Positions 1 through 8,502 are shown, counted from the stretch's first letter. The stretch is 11,583 nucleotides of DNA from an uncultured Alphaproteobacteria bacterium (GCA_937888725.1 CALARE010000046.1:1-11583), one strand, 5' to 3'. Notes: generated by a model not told the origin, from the sequence alone. A program made the numbers and translations.

Positions 1-26
1 AACCCTTACAAAGTTTTGTAAGGGTT
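1..26. terminator. Palindromic hairpin after pnp, likely (bidirectional) intrinsic terminator
   Basis: Positions 1-12 and 15-26 are exact reverse complements (AACCCTTACAAA / TTTGTAAGGGTT), giving an 11-12 bp stem with a tight 2-4 nt loop. It begins 24 bases past the pnp stop codon. On the plus strand the stem is followed by ATTTTTATTT, a usable T-rich tract, so it would end a rightward transcript entering from the left. On the minus strand the stem would end pnp transcription, but any T-tract lies beyond the window edge. A two-way terminator between convergent genes is the simplest reading. Confidence 0.75.
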
Positions 27-49
27 ATTTTTATTTAAAGAACAAACTA

Positions 50-2215
50 TTAAGCTAATTCTTCCACATCTTTATGATGTTTTTTCTTTACTGGTTTATC
101 TTCAAATTGAACAGGTTCCCCCGTTGTTTGATCAACACGTTTCATTGAAAGTTTGATTTTGCCACGGTTGTCAATACCCATACAGACAACCTTAACTTTA
201 TCCCCTTCTTTTAAAACGTCAGCAACTTTTTCAACACGATGTGGGGCAATTTCTGATACATGGACTAAACCATCTCTTGTACCCATAAAGTTCACAAATG
301 CACCAAAGTCCATCAATTTAACAACTGTACCGTCGTAAATTTGACCAATCTCTGGCTCTGAAACAATGCCTTTAATCCAATTTAAAGCTGCTTCACCAGC
401 ACCACCGTCAAGTGAGGCAATATGGATTAATCCATCATCGTCAATGTCAATTTTAGCACCTGTTTTTTCAACAATTTCACGGATAACTTTACCACCTGTA
501 CCAATAACATCACGAATTTTTTCTTTGTCAATTTTGAAAGAGATAATCCGTGGTGCATTTGGACTAAGTTCAGAACGAGGTTCTGCTAAAGATTCAGCCA
601 TTTTATTTAAAATGAAAATACGACCTTCATGAGCTTGTTCAAGGGCAATGGCCATAATTTCTTTTGTAATTGATGTGATTTTAATATCCATTTGAAGTGC
701 TGTCACACCATCTTTTGTACCAGCCACTTTAAAGTCCATGTCCCCCAAGTGATCTTCATCACCTAAGATGTCAGACAAAACAACAAAAGAATCTTTTTCT
801 TTAATTAATCCCATTGCAATACCAGCCACAGGTTTTTTCATCGGAACACCCGCATCCATTAATGCTAATGTAGAACCACAAACTGTTGCCATAGATGAAG
901 ATCCATTTGATTCCATAATTTCAGAAACAACACGCAGTGTATATGGGAAATCTTCTTTTGATGGCAACATTGGGTGAATTGCACGCCAAGCTAATTTACC
1001 ATGACCAATTTCTCTACGTCCTGGTGAACCTAAACGACCAACTTCACCAACTGAATATGGTGGGAAGTTATAATGCAACATAAAGTGTTCTTTATATTCA
1101 CCTTGTAAAGCATCAATAACTTGTTCATCTTCTCCTGTACCAAGCGTTGCTGTCACAAGAGCTTGTGTTTCACCACGAGTGAACAAGGCTGAACCATGTG
1201 TTTTTGGCAAAACGTTTACTTCTGTTTCAATCACACGGATTGTTTTTGTATCACGACCATCAATACGAAGCCCTGTTGACAAAACCATATCGCGAACTGT
1301 TCTTGCTTCTAATTCATGGAAAACTTGATCACAGATTGCATCTTCAGCTTCTCTATCAGCAAACAATGCATGTGCTTTTTCTCTAATTAAATTAACTTGA
1401 TTCAAACGTTCAAGTTTATTGTGAATGTGATAAGCTTCTTTTAATTCATCCCCAAGGTTTGATAAAATTTCAGATCGAACTGTTGCGTATTCTGCTGGTT
1501 CTTCTTTCACATCCCATGGATCTTTAGCACATTCTTCTGCTAATGAGATAATCATATCAATAACAGGTTTTAAACTGTCATGACCAAAAGAAACAGCACC
1601 AAGCATTGTTTCTTCAGACAATTCTTGAGCCTCAGATTCAACCATTAAAACACCCTCAGATGTACCAGCAACAACCAAATCTAATTGACTGTTTTTAATT
1701 GTATCTAAATCAGGGTTTAATACATATTCACCGTTGATATAACCAACTCTTGCACCAGCAATTGGTCCCAAAAATGGAATCCCTGACAAGGTCAATGCAG
1801 CAGAAGCACCAATCATCGCAATAATATCAGGTTGTGTTTTTAAATCATGACTTAACAAAGTCACAGTAACTTGTGTTTCATTGTTAAATCCTTTAACAAA
1901 CAAAGGACGAATTGGTCTGTCAATTAGGCGAGATGTTAAAATCTCACCCTCTGATGGTTTTCCTTCACGTTTAAAGAAACCACCAGGGATACGACCCGCA
2001 GCATAACTTTTTTCAATATAATTAACTGTTAAAGGAATAAAATCCTCAAATGTATCTGGTGATTTTTTGCTTGCACAAACAGCAGCATGCACCATTGTGT
2101 CCCCATAACGAACAATTACAGCACCATCAGCTTGGCGTGAAATTTTACCCGTTTCAATTGAAAGAGGTTTCCCTCCCCACATCATTTCTTTTTTAAATGT
2201 TTTAAAAATTGTCAT
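50..2215 (-). CDS. pnp: Polyribonucleotide nucleotidyltransferase (PNPase)
   Basis: PNPase is a phosphorolytic 3'-5' exoribonuclease that releases nucleoside diphosphates and can add 3' tails; it forms a trimeric ring used in mRNA and small-RNA turnover. The 721-residue reading has two RNase PH-like domains (about 10-230 and 315-545) joined by an all-helical segment, then a KH domain with GTGG at 572-575 and an S1 domain at about 622-693, ending in a Lys/His-rich tail. The second RNase PH domain contains SPGRRE (397-402) and GDEDHLGDMDF with D486 and D492, the positions of the metal-binding aspartates in E. coli PNPase. I chose ATG at 2213-2215 because AAGGA lies 7 nt upstream and the protein then starts MTIFKTFKKEMMWGG, the normal family start. 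The frame is open for 22 more codons to 2281, but that extension runs through two hairpins of the leader and does not look like PNPase. Last gene of the operon, 94 nt after rpsO. Confidence 0.97.
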   Translation of the reverse strand: MTIFKTFKKEMMWGGKPLSIETGKISRQADGAVIVRYGDTMVHAAVCASKKSPDTFEDFIPLTVNYIEKSYAAGRIPGGFFKREGKPSEGEILTSRLIDRPIRPLFVKGFNNETQVTVTLLSHDLKTQPDIIAMIGASAALTLSGIPFLGPIAGARVGYINGEYVLNPDLDTIKNSQLDLVVAGTSEGVLMVESEAQELSEETMLGAVSFGHDSLKPVIDMIISLAEECAKDPWDVKEEPAEYATVRSEILSNLGDELKEAYHIHNKLERLNQVNLIREKAHALFADREAEDAICDQVFHELEARTVRDMVLSTGLRIDGRDTKTIRVIETEVNVLPKTHGSALFTRGETQALVTATLGTGEDEQVIDALQGEYKEHFMLHYNFPPYSVGEVGRLGSPGRREIGHGKLAWRAIHPMLPSKEDFPYTLRVVSEIMESNGSSSMATVCGSTLALMDAGVPMKKPVAGIAMGLIKEKDSFVVLSDILGDEDHLGDMDFKVAGTKDGVTALQMDIKITSITKEIMAIALEQAHEGRIFILNKMAESLAEPRSELSPNAPRIISFKIDKEKIRDVIGTGGKVIREIVEKTGAKIDIDDDGLIHIASLDGGAGEAALNWIKGIVSEPEIGQIYDGTVVKLMDFGAFVNFMGTRDGLVHVSEIAPHRVEKVADVLKEGDKVKVVCMGIDNRGKIKLSMKRVDQTTGEPVQFEDKPVKKKHHKDVEELA

Positions 2216-2241
2216 TTTCTTTTCCTTCATACATACAAACA

Positions 2242-2268
2242 AAGACTTAAAACCCATTTCTAAGTCTT
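2242..2268 (-). promoter_or_regulatory. Second hairpin of the pnp leader
   Basis: AAGACTTA at 2242-2249 and TAAGTCTT at 2261-2268 are exact complements, giving an 8-bp stem with an 11-nt loop. It sits about 12 nt upstream of the pnp Shine-Dalgarno and only 2 nt from the preceding GC-rich hairpin. No T-tract follows it. It may form a structured leader for post-transcriptional control of pnp, which is inferred from position and by analogy with other bacteria. Confidence 0.45.
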
Positions 2269-2270
2269 GA

Positions 2271-2298
2271 AAGGGGAACATCCCTTGATGCTCCCCTT
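2271..2298 (-). promoter_or_regulatory. GC-rich hairpin between rpsO and pnp (processing or partial terminator site)
   Basis: In the transcript AAGGGGAGCAU pairs with AUGUUCCCCUU over 11 bp, including one G-U pair, around a six-base loop CAAGGG. It begins 11 nt after the rpsO stop codon. Only three U residues follow before a C, so it is a poor intrinsic terminator. It is better read as a 3'-end stabiliser for rpsO or as a double-strand cleavage site in the pnp leader, the role of the equivalent hairpin in E. coli, where RNase III cuts. Function here is inferred. Confidence 0.6.
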
Positions 2299-2309
2299 AA
2301 AAATCGTGG

Positions 2310-2579
2310 TTATTTACGTAAACCTAAACGTTTGATGAGCTCATTATAACGATTCTCATCATCTTTCTTCAAGTACTTGAGCAAACGACGACGATTTGAA
2401 ACCATTTTCAAAAGACCACGTCTTGAGTGATGATCTTGAGCATTTGATTTCATATGTTCTGACAAGTAATTAATTTTAGCTGTCAAAACAGCAACTTGAA
2501 CTTCTGGTGAACCTGTATCACCGTCTTTTGTTGCATAATCTGTAATAATTTGCTTTTTCATTTCTTTTGAAAGCGACAT
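2310..2579 (-). CDS. rpsO: 30S ribosomal protein S15
   Basis: S15 is a primary binding protein of the 16S rRNA central domain and helps bridge to the 50S subunit. The 89-residue product has the standard family length. It carries the conserved helical core with DTGSPEVQ (20-27), the LSEHMK and DHHSRRGLLKMVSNRRRLLKYL segments that contact rRNA, and the C-terminal YNELIKRLGLRK. The ATG is preceded by AAAGGA with 8 nt spacing. It lies 40 nt downstream of truB in an A/T-only stretch with no convincing promoter, so it is probably read from the operon transcript. The rpsO-pnp pairing is widespread in bacteria. Confidence 0.98.
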   Translation of the reverse strand: MSLSKEMKKQIITDYATKDGDTGSPEVQVAVLTAKINYLSEHMKSNAQDHHSRRGLLKMVSNRRRLLKYLKKDDENRYNELIKRLGLRK

Positions 2580-2619
2580 CGTAATTTTCCTTTCTTAATT
2601 AAAATTAAATTAACAATCT

Positions 2620-3522
2620 TTAAGTAAAAACACGAAAAGGTTTTAATAATCCCCTTTCATATTTTACCAAAGCAATTGGGGTTTGATTCAAATGCAGAGC
2701 AATAATCGTTCCATCTGACACGGATTTTCCGCTTAGAACAGAGGTTGCTTTTATTGCCTTTCCCTGCCTCAAATCCTTTGACATTTCCTTATCTACAGCC
2801 AGCACCAAGATGTCGTCCAGTGCGGTTAAAATAGGGATAAGTGTCAAATCTTGTGCATTATACTCTTTTTTTTCTAAATTTTCAAGTAAAATCGAATGGT
2901 TAAGCGAAAAAGGTCCGCACTTTGTTCTGCGTAAAAGAGTAATATGCCCATAACATCCTAATTTTCGACCCATATCATGCCCCAATGAACGTACATATGT
3001 ACCCTTCCCACAACACACCTCAAAAAGTGTTTTATTATTTTCATGTGATAAAATAGAAAGCTTTTTTATCAAAACAGATCTAGCTTTTAAAGAAACATCA
3101 ATCCCTTTTCGTGCCAAATCATATGCACGTTCACCATTAATCTTTATTGCCGAATAAAGAGGCGGTGTTTGCAAAATTTCTCCGACAAACAAAGGAACAA
3201 TCTGTTCAATTTCTTCAAATGATGGCCGTTTATCACTTTCAAAAAGAACTTCACCCTCTAAATCATCTGTTGAAGTTTCTTTTCCCCAAGTAACTTCAAA
3301 CTGATATACTTTATCTCCATCCATTACATAAGGAATAGTTTTAGTTGCTTGACCCAACGCAATAGGCAAAACGCCTGTTGCCAAAGGGTCTAGCGTTCCA
3401 GCATGACCTATTTTTGATGGATGCAAATATCGTTTCAAACGATTTACAACAGTTGTTGACCCCATTTCATATGGTTTATCAATAATAAGCCAACCGTCAA
3501 TTTGGTTAACAATCTTTACCAT
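2620..3522 (-). CDS. truB: tRNA pseudouridine(55) synthase
   Basis: TruB converts U55 in the T-loop of tRNAs to pseudouridine. The 300-residue protein opens with the family motif GWLIIDKP (10-17), then the catalytic motif GHAGTLDPLATG, with D45 as the nucleophilic aspartate. Next come the KVYQFEVTWG strand (Y73), the substrate-side PPLYSAIKINGERAYDLAR block (120-138) and GKGTYVRSLGHDMG. A small PUA-like C-terminal domain covers about 240-300. Its ATG is 3 nt past the rbfA stop, and the purine-rich GAGGAAGAAGAA that could serve as ribosome binding site lies inside the 3' end of rbfA, so translation is probably coupled. It lacks any obvious internal defect. Confidence 0.96.
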   Translation of the reverse strand: MVKIVNQIDGWLIIDKPYEMGSTTVVNRLKRYLHPSKIGHAGTLDPLATGVLPIALGQATKTIPYVMDGDKVYQFEVTWGKETSTDDLEGEVLFESDKRPSFEEIEQIVPLFVGEILQTPPLYSAIKINGERAYDLARKGIDVSLKARSVLIKKLSILSHENNKTLFEVCCGKGTYVRSLGHDMGRKLGCYGHITLLRRTKCGPFSLNHSILLENLEKKEYNAQDLTLIPILTALDDILVLAVDKEMSKDLRQGKAIKATSVLSGKSVSDGTIIALHLNQTPIALVKYERGLLKPFRVFT

Positions 3523-3525
3523 CGA

Positions 3526-3945
3526 TTAAAATTCTTCTTCCTCAATTTCCTTTTCAACGTCAGCACGAACTTGTGGCATATTCAAAAGGTCATTAATATA
3601 TTTTGATGCAGCAAATCGTGTATCAGACTTAAAAACAATATCAGGAACAATTCTTAAACGAACAGATTTCCCAATTTTATAGCGAAAAACACCTTTATGT
3701 TTATTTAACAATGTGATTTGCTCATCAACATTAACCGAATCACCAATTGTTTCAACAAATGCGGTTGCATAAGATAAATCTGGTGAAATCGTCACCTGAG
3801 TTACCATGATGAAAGACGGTTTTAATCCATCAATAAAAACTTCATCTTGTGAAAGCATTTTTCCCAAAACATGGCGTATTTCCTCAGAAACACGCAATTG
3901 TCGTTGTGATGGTGCTTTTGATTTTCCTTTTTCAGTATTTTTCAT
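3526..3945 (-). CDS. rbfA: 30S ribosome-binding factor A
   Basis: RbfA is a KH-type protein that binds the immature 30S subunit near helix 1 of 16S rRNA and is needed for its 5' end maturation. The product is 139 residues, typical of alphaproteobacteria. It contains the RQLRVSEEIRHVLGKML start helix, the TQVTISPDLSYATAFVE strand segment and the C-terminal LRIVPDIVFKSDTRF motif, and it ends in an acidic EEEEF tail. Start choice is ambiguous: GTG at 3946-3948 directly precedes ATG at 3943-3945. The only Shine-Dalgarno, AGGGGG, ends 1 nt before the GTG and 4 nt before the ATG, so I chose the ATG. The SD overlaps the infB TAG stop, indicating tight coupling to infB. Confidence 0.94.
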   Translation of the reverse strand: MKNTEKGKSKAPSQRQLRVSEEIRHVLGKMLSQDEVFIDGLKPSFIMVTQVTISPDLSYATAFVETIGDSVNVDEQITLLNKHKGVFRYKIGKSVRLRIVPDIVFKSDTRFAASKYINDLLNMPQVRADVEKEIEEEEF

Positions 3946-3953
3946 CACGCCCC

Positions 3954-6374
3954 CTACACATCAAAATCCAATTTAACGGCAATTTCTTCCATTTCGAAAC
4001 ATTCGATAACATCACCAACTTTTAGGTCATCATAATTTTCAAAACTCATACCGCATTCATAACTTTCACGGACCTCTTTAACATCATCCTTAAAGCGTTT
4101 TAACTGGCTAAGTGCACCTGTATAAATCACAACAGAATCACGCAAAAGACGAACCTTTGCTCCACGTTTAACAATACCTTCTTTTACCATACAACCAGCG
4201 ATTTTACCCACTTTTGAAATAGAGATAACTTGTCTAATTTCGGCATAGCCTAAAATTTTCTCTTTCAATTCAGGTTCAAGCAACCCTGCTACAGCTTGTT
4301 TCATATCATCAGCCACATCATAAACAATTGAATAGTAACGAATATCAACCCCATCTCGCTTTGCCATTTCACGAGCTGTTGGATTTGCACGAACGTTAAA
4401 GCCTATAATAATTGCCTTTGATGCCCGAGCTAATGTCACATCTGATTCGTTAATAGCACCGACAGCACTATGCAACACATGTACCTTAACTTCGTTGTTT
4501 GCGATTCGTGAAAGAATACCATTTAATGCCTCAACAGAACCTTGTACATCACCCTTAATCAAAACAGGTAACTCTTTAATTTCACCAGCTTTAATCTTAG
4601 CTAATAAGTGTTCCGCACTACTCATTGTTTTAACTTGCAACTGTTCACGAGCTTTTCGTTGACGATAAGCTGAAATTTCACGAGCTCTTGCCTCAGTATC
4701 AACCTCAATAAAATCATCACCTGCAGCTGGTGTACCTTGCAAACCAATAACCTCAACAGGTTGTGATGGGAAAGCTTTATCTACACGTTGTCCTTTGTCA
4801 TTAAATAAGGAACGAACACGACCCCATTCTTGCCCTGAAATAAAGATGTCACCAACATTTAAAGTTCCTTTTTGAACCAAAACAGTTGCAACGGAACCAC
4901 GCCCTTTATCCATTCGTGCCTCAACAACAACCCCTTCAGCCATCCGCTTAGAAGATGCCTTTAAATCAAGTACTTCGGCTTGCAATAAAATCGTTTCAAT
5001 CAATTTATCAAGATTAATCCGTTTTTTAGCAGAAACCTCTACATCCAAAACATCACCGCCCATTGATTCAACAACAACATCGTGTTGCAACAAGTCTGTA
5101 CGAACTTTTTGTGGATTAGCTCCTGGAACATCTATTTTATTAATTGCAACAACAATTGGAACACCTGCAGCTTTTGCATGGTGAATAGCTTCAATTGTTT
5201 GAGGCATAACACTATCATTTGCTGCAACAACCAAAACAACCAAGTCTGTAACTTTTGCCCCACGAGCACGCATAGCGGTAAACGCTTCGTGGCCAGGTGT
5301 ATCAATAAATGTAACCTTTTGCCCATTAGCAAGGACAACTTGATATGCACCAATATGCTGTGTAATACCACCCGCTTCACCATCGGCAACACTAGATGAA
5401 CGTAATGCATCTAGCAAAGATGTTTTACCATGATCAACGTGTCCCATTACTGTTACAACAGGTGAACGAGGCTCTAAATCTTCAGGATTATCATCTTCTC
5501 TTTTTAAAATATCTTCAACATCCGATTCCGCAACTCGTTTAATTTTGTGTCCTAATTCTTCAACAACCAATTCAGCGGTGTCTGCGTCAATGGTTTGAGT
5601 AATTGTCACCATCATGCCAAGCTTCATCAACACCTTAACAACGGTGGCACCTTTTTCACTCATACGGTTTGCAAGTTCTTGAACTGTAATTGTTTCAGGG
5701 ACAATAACTTCACGCACAACCTTTTCTTGCACTTTAGGTTCCATATGTTTTAAACGTTCTTTTTCGCGTGAACGTTTAATAGAAGCCATTGAACGACGCT
5801 GGTGACGCACACCATCTTCCATATCATCACTATCAGAATCACTCATACTCATATTTCTATAAGCATTCATATTCATTTTTGAAGAACGCTTTTCCTCATG
5901 ATATCCACGTGTGCGACCACGTTCTTCCATGTCAGCATCTCTTTCCTTTTTACGTGAAAAAGACGTATTTTCATTAGATTTTTTATCATACTTTTTATCA
6001 GTATGCGTTTCAACAATAGCTGGTTTCTCTTTATCTTCTTGGATTAAGGGTGCATCTTCTTGCTTTTCAATTTCTTTAGCTTCTGCCAATTTTTCTTGAG
6101 CCTCTTTTTGTTTTTGCTCAGCCTCAACACGAGCTTTTTCAGCGGCTCGTTGTTGAGCCTCTTGAATGAGTTTTAATTTCTGAGAAGCCTCTGTTGAAAG
6201 GACATTTGGCTGTTGCTCTGGCGTAATAACTCTTTTTTTACGCACTTCAACTTGAACCATATTCGATTTCCCCACACCAGTATTTTGGCGTACTTGCGTA
6301 TTAAGAGAAAGCGTTTTTTTCTTAAGTTCTAACGTCTTTCCTGATAACGTGAGTTGTTTTTTTTCTTCTGCCAT
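3954..6374 (-). CDS. infB: Translation initiation factor IF2
   Basis: IF2 is the GTPase that brings fMet-tRNA to the 30S P site and promotes subunit joining. The 806-residue product starts with a short alphaproteobacterial-type segment (LTLSGKTLELKKKTLSL, with VEVRKKR at 42-48). A charged Glu/Lys/Ala/Gln-rich region follows at 63-108, probably coiled coil, then a Met/Ser/Asp-rich linker at 166-188 and the IF2_N domain at about 219-275. The GTPase domain has GHVDHGKT (311-318), GGITQHIG (335-342), DTPGHEAF (358-365), NKID (412-415) and SAK (448-450). Beta-barrel domain II (about 475-570), domain III (about 580-695) and the fMet-tRNA-binding C-domain (about 705-806) complete it. AAAGGA 7 nt before the ATG supports the start, which is 15 nt after rnpM. 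It has the only TAG stop in the window. Confidence 0.98.
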   Translation of the reverse strand: MAEEKKQLTLSGKTLELKKKTLSLNTQVRQNTGVGKSNMVQVEVRKKRVITPEQQPNVLSTEASQKLKLIQEAQQRAAEKARVEAEQKQKEAQEKLAEAKEIEKQEDAPLIQEDKEKPAIVETHTDKKYDKKSNENTSFSRKKERDADMEERGRTRGYHEEKRSSKMNMNAYRNMSMSDSDSDDMEDGVRHQRRSMASIKRSREKERLKHMEPKVQEKVVREVIVPETITVQELANRMSEKGATVVKVLMKLGMMVTITQTIDADTAELVVEELGHKIKRVAESDVEDILKREDDNPEDLEPRSPVVTVMGHVDHGKTSLLDALRSSSVADGEAGGITQHIGAYQVVLANGQKVTFIDTPGHEAFTAMRARGAKVTDLVVLVVAANDSVMPQTIEAIHHAKAAGVPIVVAINKIDVPGANPQKVRTDLLQHDVVVESMGGDVLDVEVSAKKRINLDKLIETILLQAEVLDLKASSKRMAEGVVVEARMDKGRGSVATVLVQKGTLNVGDIFISGQEWGRVRSLFNDKGQRVDKAFPSQPVEVIGLQGTPAAGDDFIEVDTEARAREISAYRQRKAREQLQVKTMSSAEHLLAKIKAGEIKELPVLIKGDVQGSVEALNGILSRIANNEVKVHVLHSAVGAINESDVTLARASKAIIIGFNVRANPTAREMAKRDGVDIRYYSIVYDVADDMKQAVAGLLEPELKEKILGYAEIRQVISISKVGKIAGCMVKEGIVKRGAKVRLLRDSVVIYTGALSQLKRFKDDVKEVRESYECGMSFENYDDLKVGDVIECFEMEEIAVKLDFDV

Positions 6375-6389
6375 AATTTATCCTTTCTT

Positions 6390-6992
6390 TTAACACCCTT
6401 GAAAAAGGTTAATCTTTTTAATGGTTTGAATTAAAATAGTTGCTATTTTTTCATCAGTCACTACCAAATGAACTTGCTCATCTTGTCCTGTAACATTTCC
6501 AAGCTCTTGTCTTGTAAAACAATTATAGATTGGGAACTTATCTGTTGAGCGATATAACTTATCATGCCCATTTTTTGCCGCATCCTCTGCCTCAAAAGCA
6601 ACATAAACCTGTTTTGCCTCAATTGCTTTTTTCACGCCCTCAAATCCAAAATTTAACTTTCCAGATTTTCTTGCAATTGACAATAATTGCAATGCTTTTG
6701 ATTTAAGAGAAGTTAAAACAATCTCACCCAAATTTTCAGGAATTTTGACCGTTCCTTTTGCGGCTTTATAAAAAATTTTTTTATTAACAGCAAGCAGAAA
6801 CGATTCTTTTAGAGGATACAACCATATACCAGCACCTGGCAGTTTTTCACAAACATCAAACACAACTTCCCGTGAGGGAGAGATGACAAAACGAATCATC
6901 TCCTCTCTCTTATGGAATTCTTTTGTAACAAAACACAGTTTTAAGCCTGTATCTGCAGCTCGTTTGTGTTGATGTCTATTTATTTTATTCAA
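6390..6992 (-). CDS. rnpM: YlxR/RnpM RNA-binding protein fused to an L7Ae-like domain
   Basis: A 200-residue two-domain RNA-binding protein. Residues about 18-90 match the YlxR (DUF448) family: the LCFVTKEFHKREEMIRFV start and the LPGAGIWLYP block, where most members have LPGRGAW. In Bacillus, YlxR has been described as a modulator of RNase P (RnpM); that role in this organism is inference. Residues about 95-185 resemble the L7Ae/L30e fold (LQLLSIARKSGKLNFGFEGVKKAI). The YlxR-L7Ae fusion is the common alphaproteobacterial form. The frame overlaps the end of nusA by 8 nt. The start is weak: TTG at 6990-6992 is the only usual start codon ahead of the domain and has no clear Shine-Dalgarno, so initiation probably depends on ribosomes finishing nusA. 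Confidence 0.88.
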   Translation of the reverse strand: MNKINRHQHKRAADTGLKLCFVTKEFHKREEMIRFVISPSREVVFDVCEKLPGAGIWLYPLKESFLLAVNKKIFYKAAKGTVKIPENLGEIVLTSLKSKALQLLSIARKSGKLNFGFEGVKKAIEAKQVYVAFEAEDAAKNGHDKLYRSTDKFPIYNCFTRQELGNVTGQDEQVHLVVTDEKIATILIQTIKKINLFQGC

Positions 6993-8484
6993 ACCAGTGT
7001 TCCCGTGCTTTCATAATAAGTTTATTTGCTTGATCTTCATTCATTGCATTTTTACCAACAATTTCAATTAATTCATCCGTTGCTAAATCTGCAAAATCAT
7101 CTAATGTTTTAATATTATTTTCACCCAATTTTACAAGTAAATCTAACGTCAAACCATCAAGAGACTTTAATGCCTCATCCATATCAAGTTCGCTTAATTT
7201 CTTTTCCATGCTATCTTGTTTAACAATGAGGTATGCTTTTGCTCTGTTTTGCAATTCTTCAGCCAATGCATCATCAAAACCTTCAATACCAGCCAATTCG
7301 CTCATTGAAATATAGGCAATATCTTCGACTTTTGAAAAGCCCTCTTGAATCAAAAGATGAGCCATCATATCATCAATATCCAAAGCTTGCATAAATAACT
7401 CAACACGTTCTTTTGTTTCATTCATACGATGTTCAGATTCTTGAGCTTCATTCATCATATCAATATGCCAACCTGTTAATTGACTAATCAAACGAATATT
7501 TTGACCACGACGACCAATTGCCAATGAAAGTTGTTCTTCACTTAATACAACTTCAACATTTTTTGATTCTTCATCAATCACAATTTTCAACACTTCACTT
7601 GGTGCCAATGCATTAATAATAAATGTTGCAGGATCTGATGACCAATGAACAACATCAATTTTTTCACCTTGCAATTCTTGAACAATAGCTTGCACACGAA
7701 CACCTCGCATACCAATACAAGCACCACGAGCGTCCAATGTATTATCTTTTGACCAAACCGCCACTTTTGCACGTGAACCAGGGTCACGAGCAACGGATTT
7801 AACCTCAATTGTCCCATCATAAATTTCTGGCACTTCAGCAGCAAACAATTTTGCAAGGAATTGCGGATGTGAACGACTTAAAAAGACTTGTGGACCTTTA
7901 ATCTCCGCTCTTACATCTAACACATATGCACGCAATCTATCGCCGACACGATACGTTTCTCTTGGGATTAATTCATCACGACGCAACAATGCCTCAACAT
8001 GAGCAACTTCAACAATTAAATTGCCACCTTCAACACGTTTAACAATACCGCTAACAATTTCACCCTTGCGACTTTTCATTTCATTAAATTGGCACATTCT
8101 TTCAGCTTCACGCACTTTTTGAGTGATAACTTGCTTTGCCGTTTGAGCTGCGATACGACCAAAATCCATTGGTGGCAAAGGATCAACAATAACATCACCA
8201 ATTTTTAATGATTTATCTTTCTTTAAAGCATCTTCTAAAGAAATTTGGGTAAATTCATCTTCAGGTTTTTCAACAACCGTCACATAACGTGACATTTGAA
8301 TTGCACCTGTTGTTGGGTCGATTTTAGTACGAATATCATATTCAGGACCATATTTTGAACGTCCTGCCTTTGAAATACCTTGCTCCATCGCCTCTAAAAC
8401 ATCTTTTTTTGATATGTTTTTTTCACGAGCCAACAAATCTGCCATTTGTATAAGTTCAGGTCTTGGAAGAGTTGCGATTTGCAT
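6985..8484 (-). CDS. nusA: Transcription termination/antitermination factor NusA
   Basis: NusA binds RNA polymerase, lengthens pauses, strengthens hairpin terminators and takes part in antitermination complexes. The 499-residue protein has the polymerase-binding N-terminal domain (1 to about 130), an S1 domain (about 139-203), and two KH domains with GMRG at 258-261 and GRRG at 324-327. Two acidic helical repeats follow (about 370-420 and 445-497), as in E. coli and other proteobacteria. The family blocks DPGSRAKVAVWS and GACIGMRGVRVQAI are intact. AAAGGA precedes the ATG with 7 nt spacing. It follows rimP by 18 nt and overlaps rnpM. The terminator-like hairpin ahead of rimP would be a natural place for NusA to act on its own operon. 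Confidence 0.98.
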   Translation of the reverse strand: MQIATLPRPELIQMADLLAREKNISKKDVLEAMEQGISKAGRSKYGPEYDIRTKIDPTTGAIQMSRYVTVVEKPEDEFTQISLEDALKKDKSLKIGDVIVDPLPPMDFGRIAAQTAKQVITQKVREAERMCQFNEMKSRKGEIVSGIVKRVEGGNLIVEVAHVEALLRRDELIPRETYRVGDRLRAYVLDVRAEIKGPQVFLSRSHPQFLAKLFAAEVPEIYDGTIEVKSVARDPGSRAKVAVWSKDNTLDARGACIGMRGVRVQAIVQELQGEKIDVVHWSSDPATFIINALAPSEVLKIVIDEESKNVEVVLSEEQLSLAIGRRGQNIRLISQLTGWHIDMMNEAQESEHRMNETKERVELFMQALDIDDMMAHLLIQEGFSKVEDIAYISMSELAGIEGFDDALAEELQNRAKAYLIVKQDSMEKKLSELDMDEALKSLDGLTLDLLVKLGENNIKTLDDFADLATDELIEIVGKNAMNEDQANKLIMKAREHWFE

Positions 8485-8502
8485 TTTTAATCCTTTCTTT
8501 AA

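Noticed and set aside
2216..2281. 22-codon N-terminal extension of pnp from an upstream ATG
   Set aside because: It runs through the leader hairpins, does not resemble PNPase and has no Shine-Dalgarno, whereas the ATG at 2213-2215 has AAGGA at good spacing and gives the family N-terminus.
2580..2619. Separate promoter or S15-binding leader before rpsO
   Set aside because: The 40-nt gap is A/T repeats (TTAATTAAAATTAAATTAA) with no spaced -35/-10 pair and no stable fold visible.
5082..5410. Open frames on both strands inside the infB GTPase domain
   Set aside because: They are out-of-frame shadows of a strongly conserved gene, with biased composition (Cys/Asn or Leu/Gln) typical of frame shadows.
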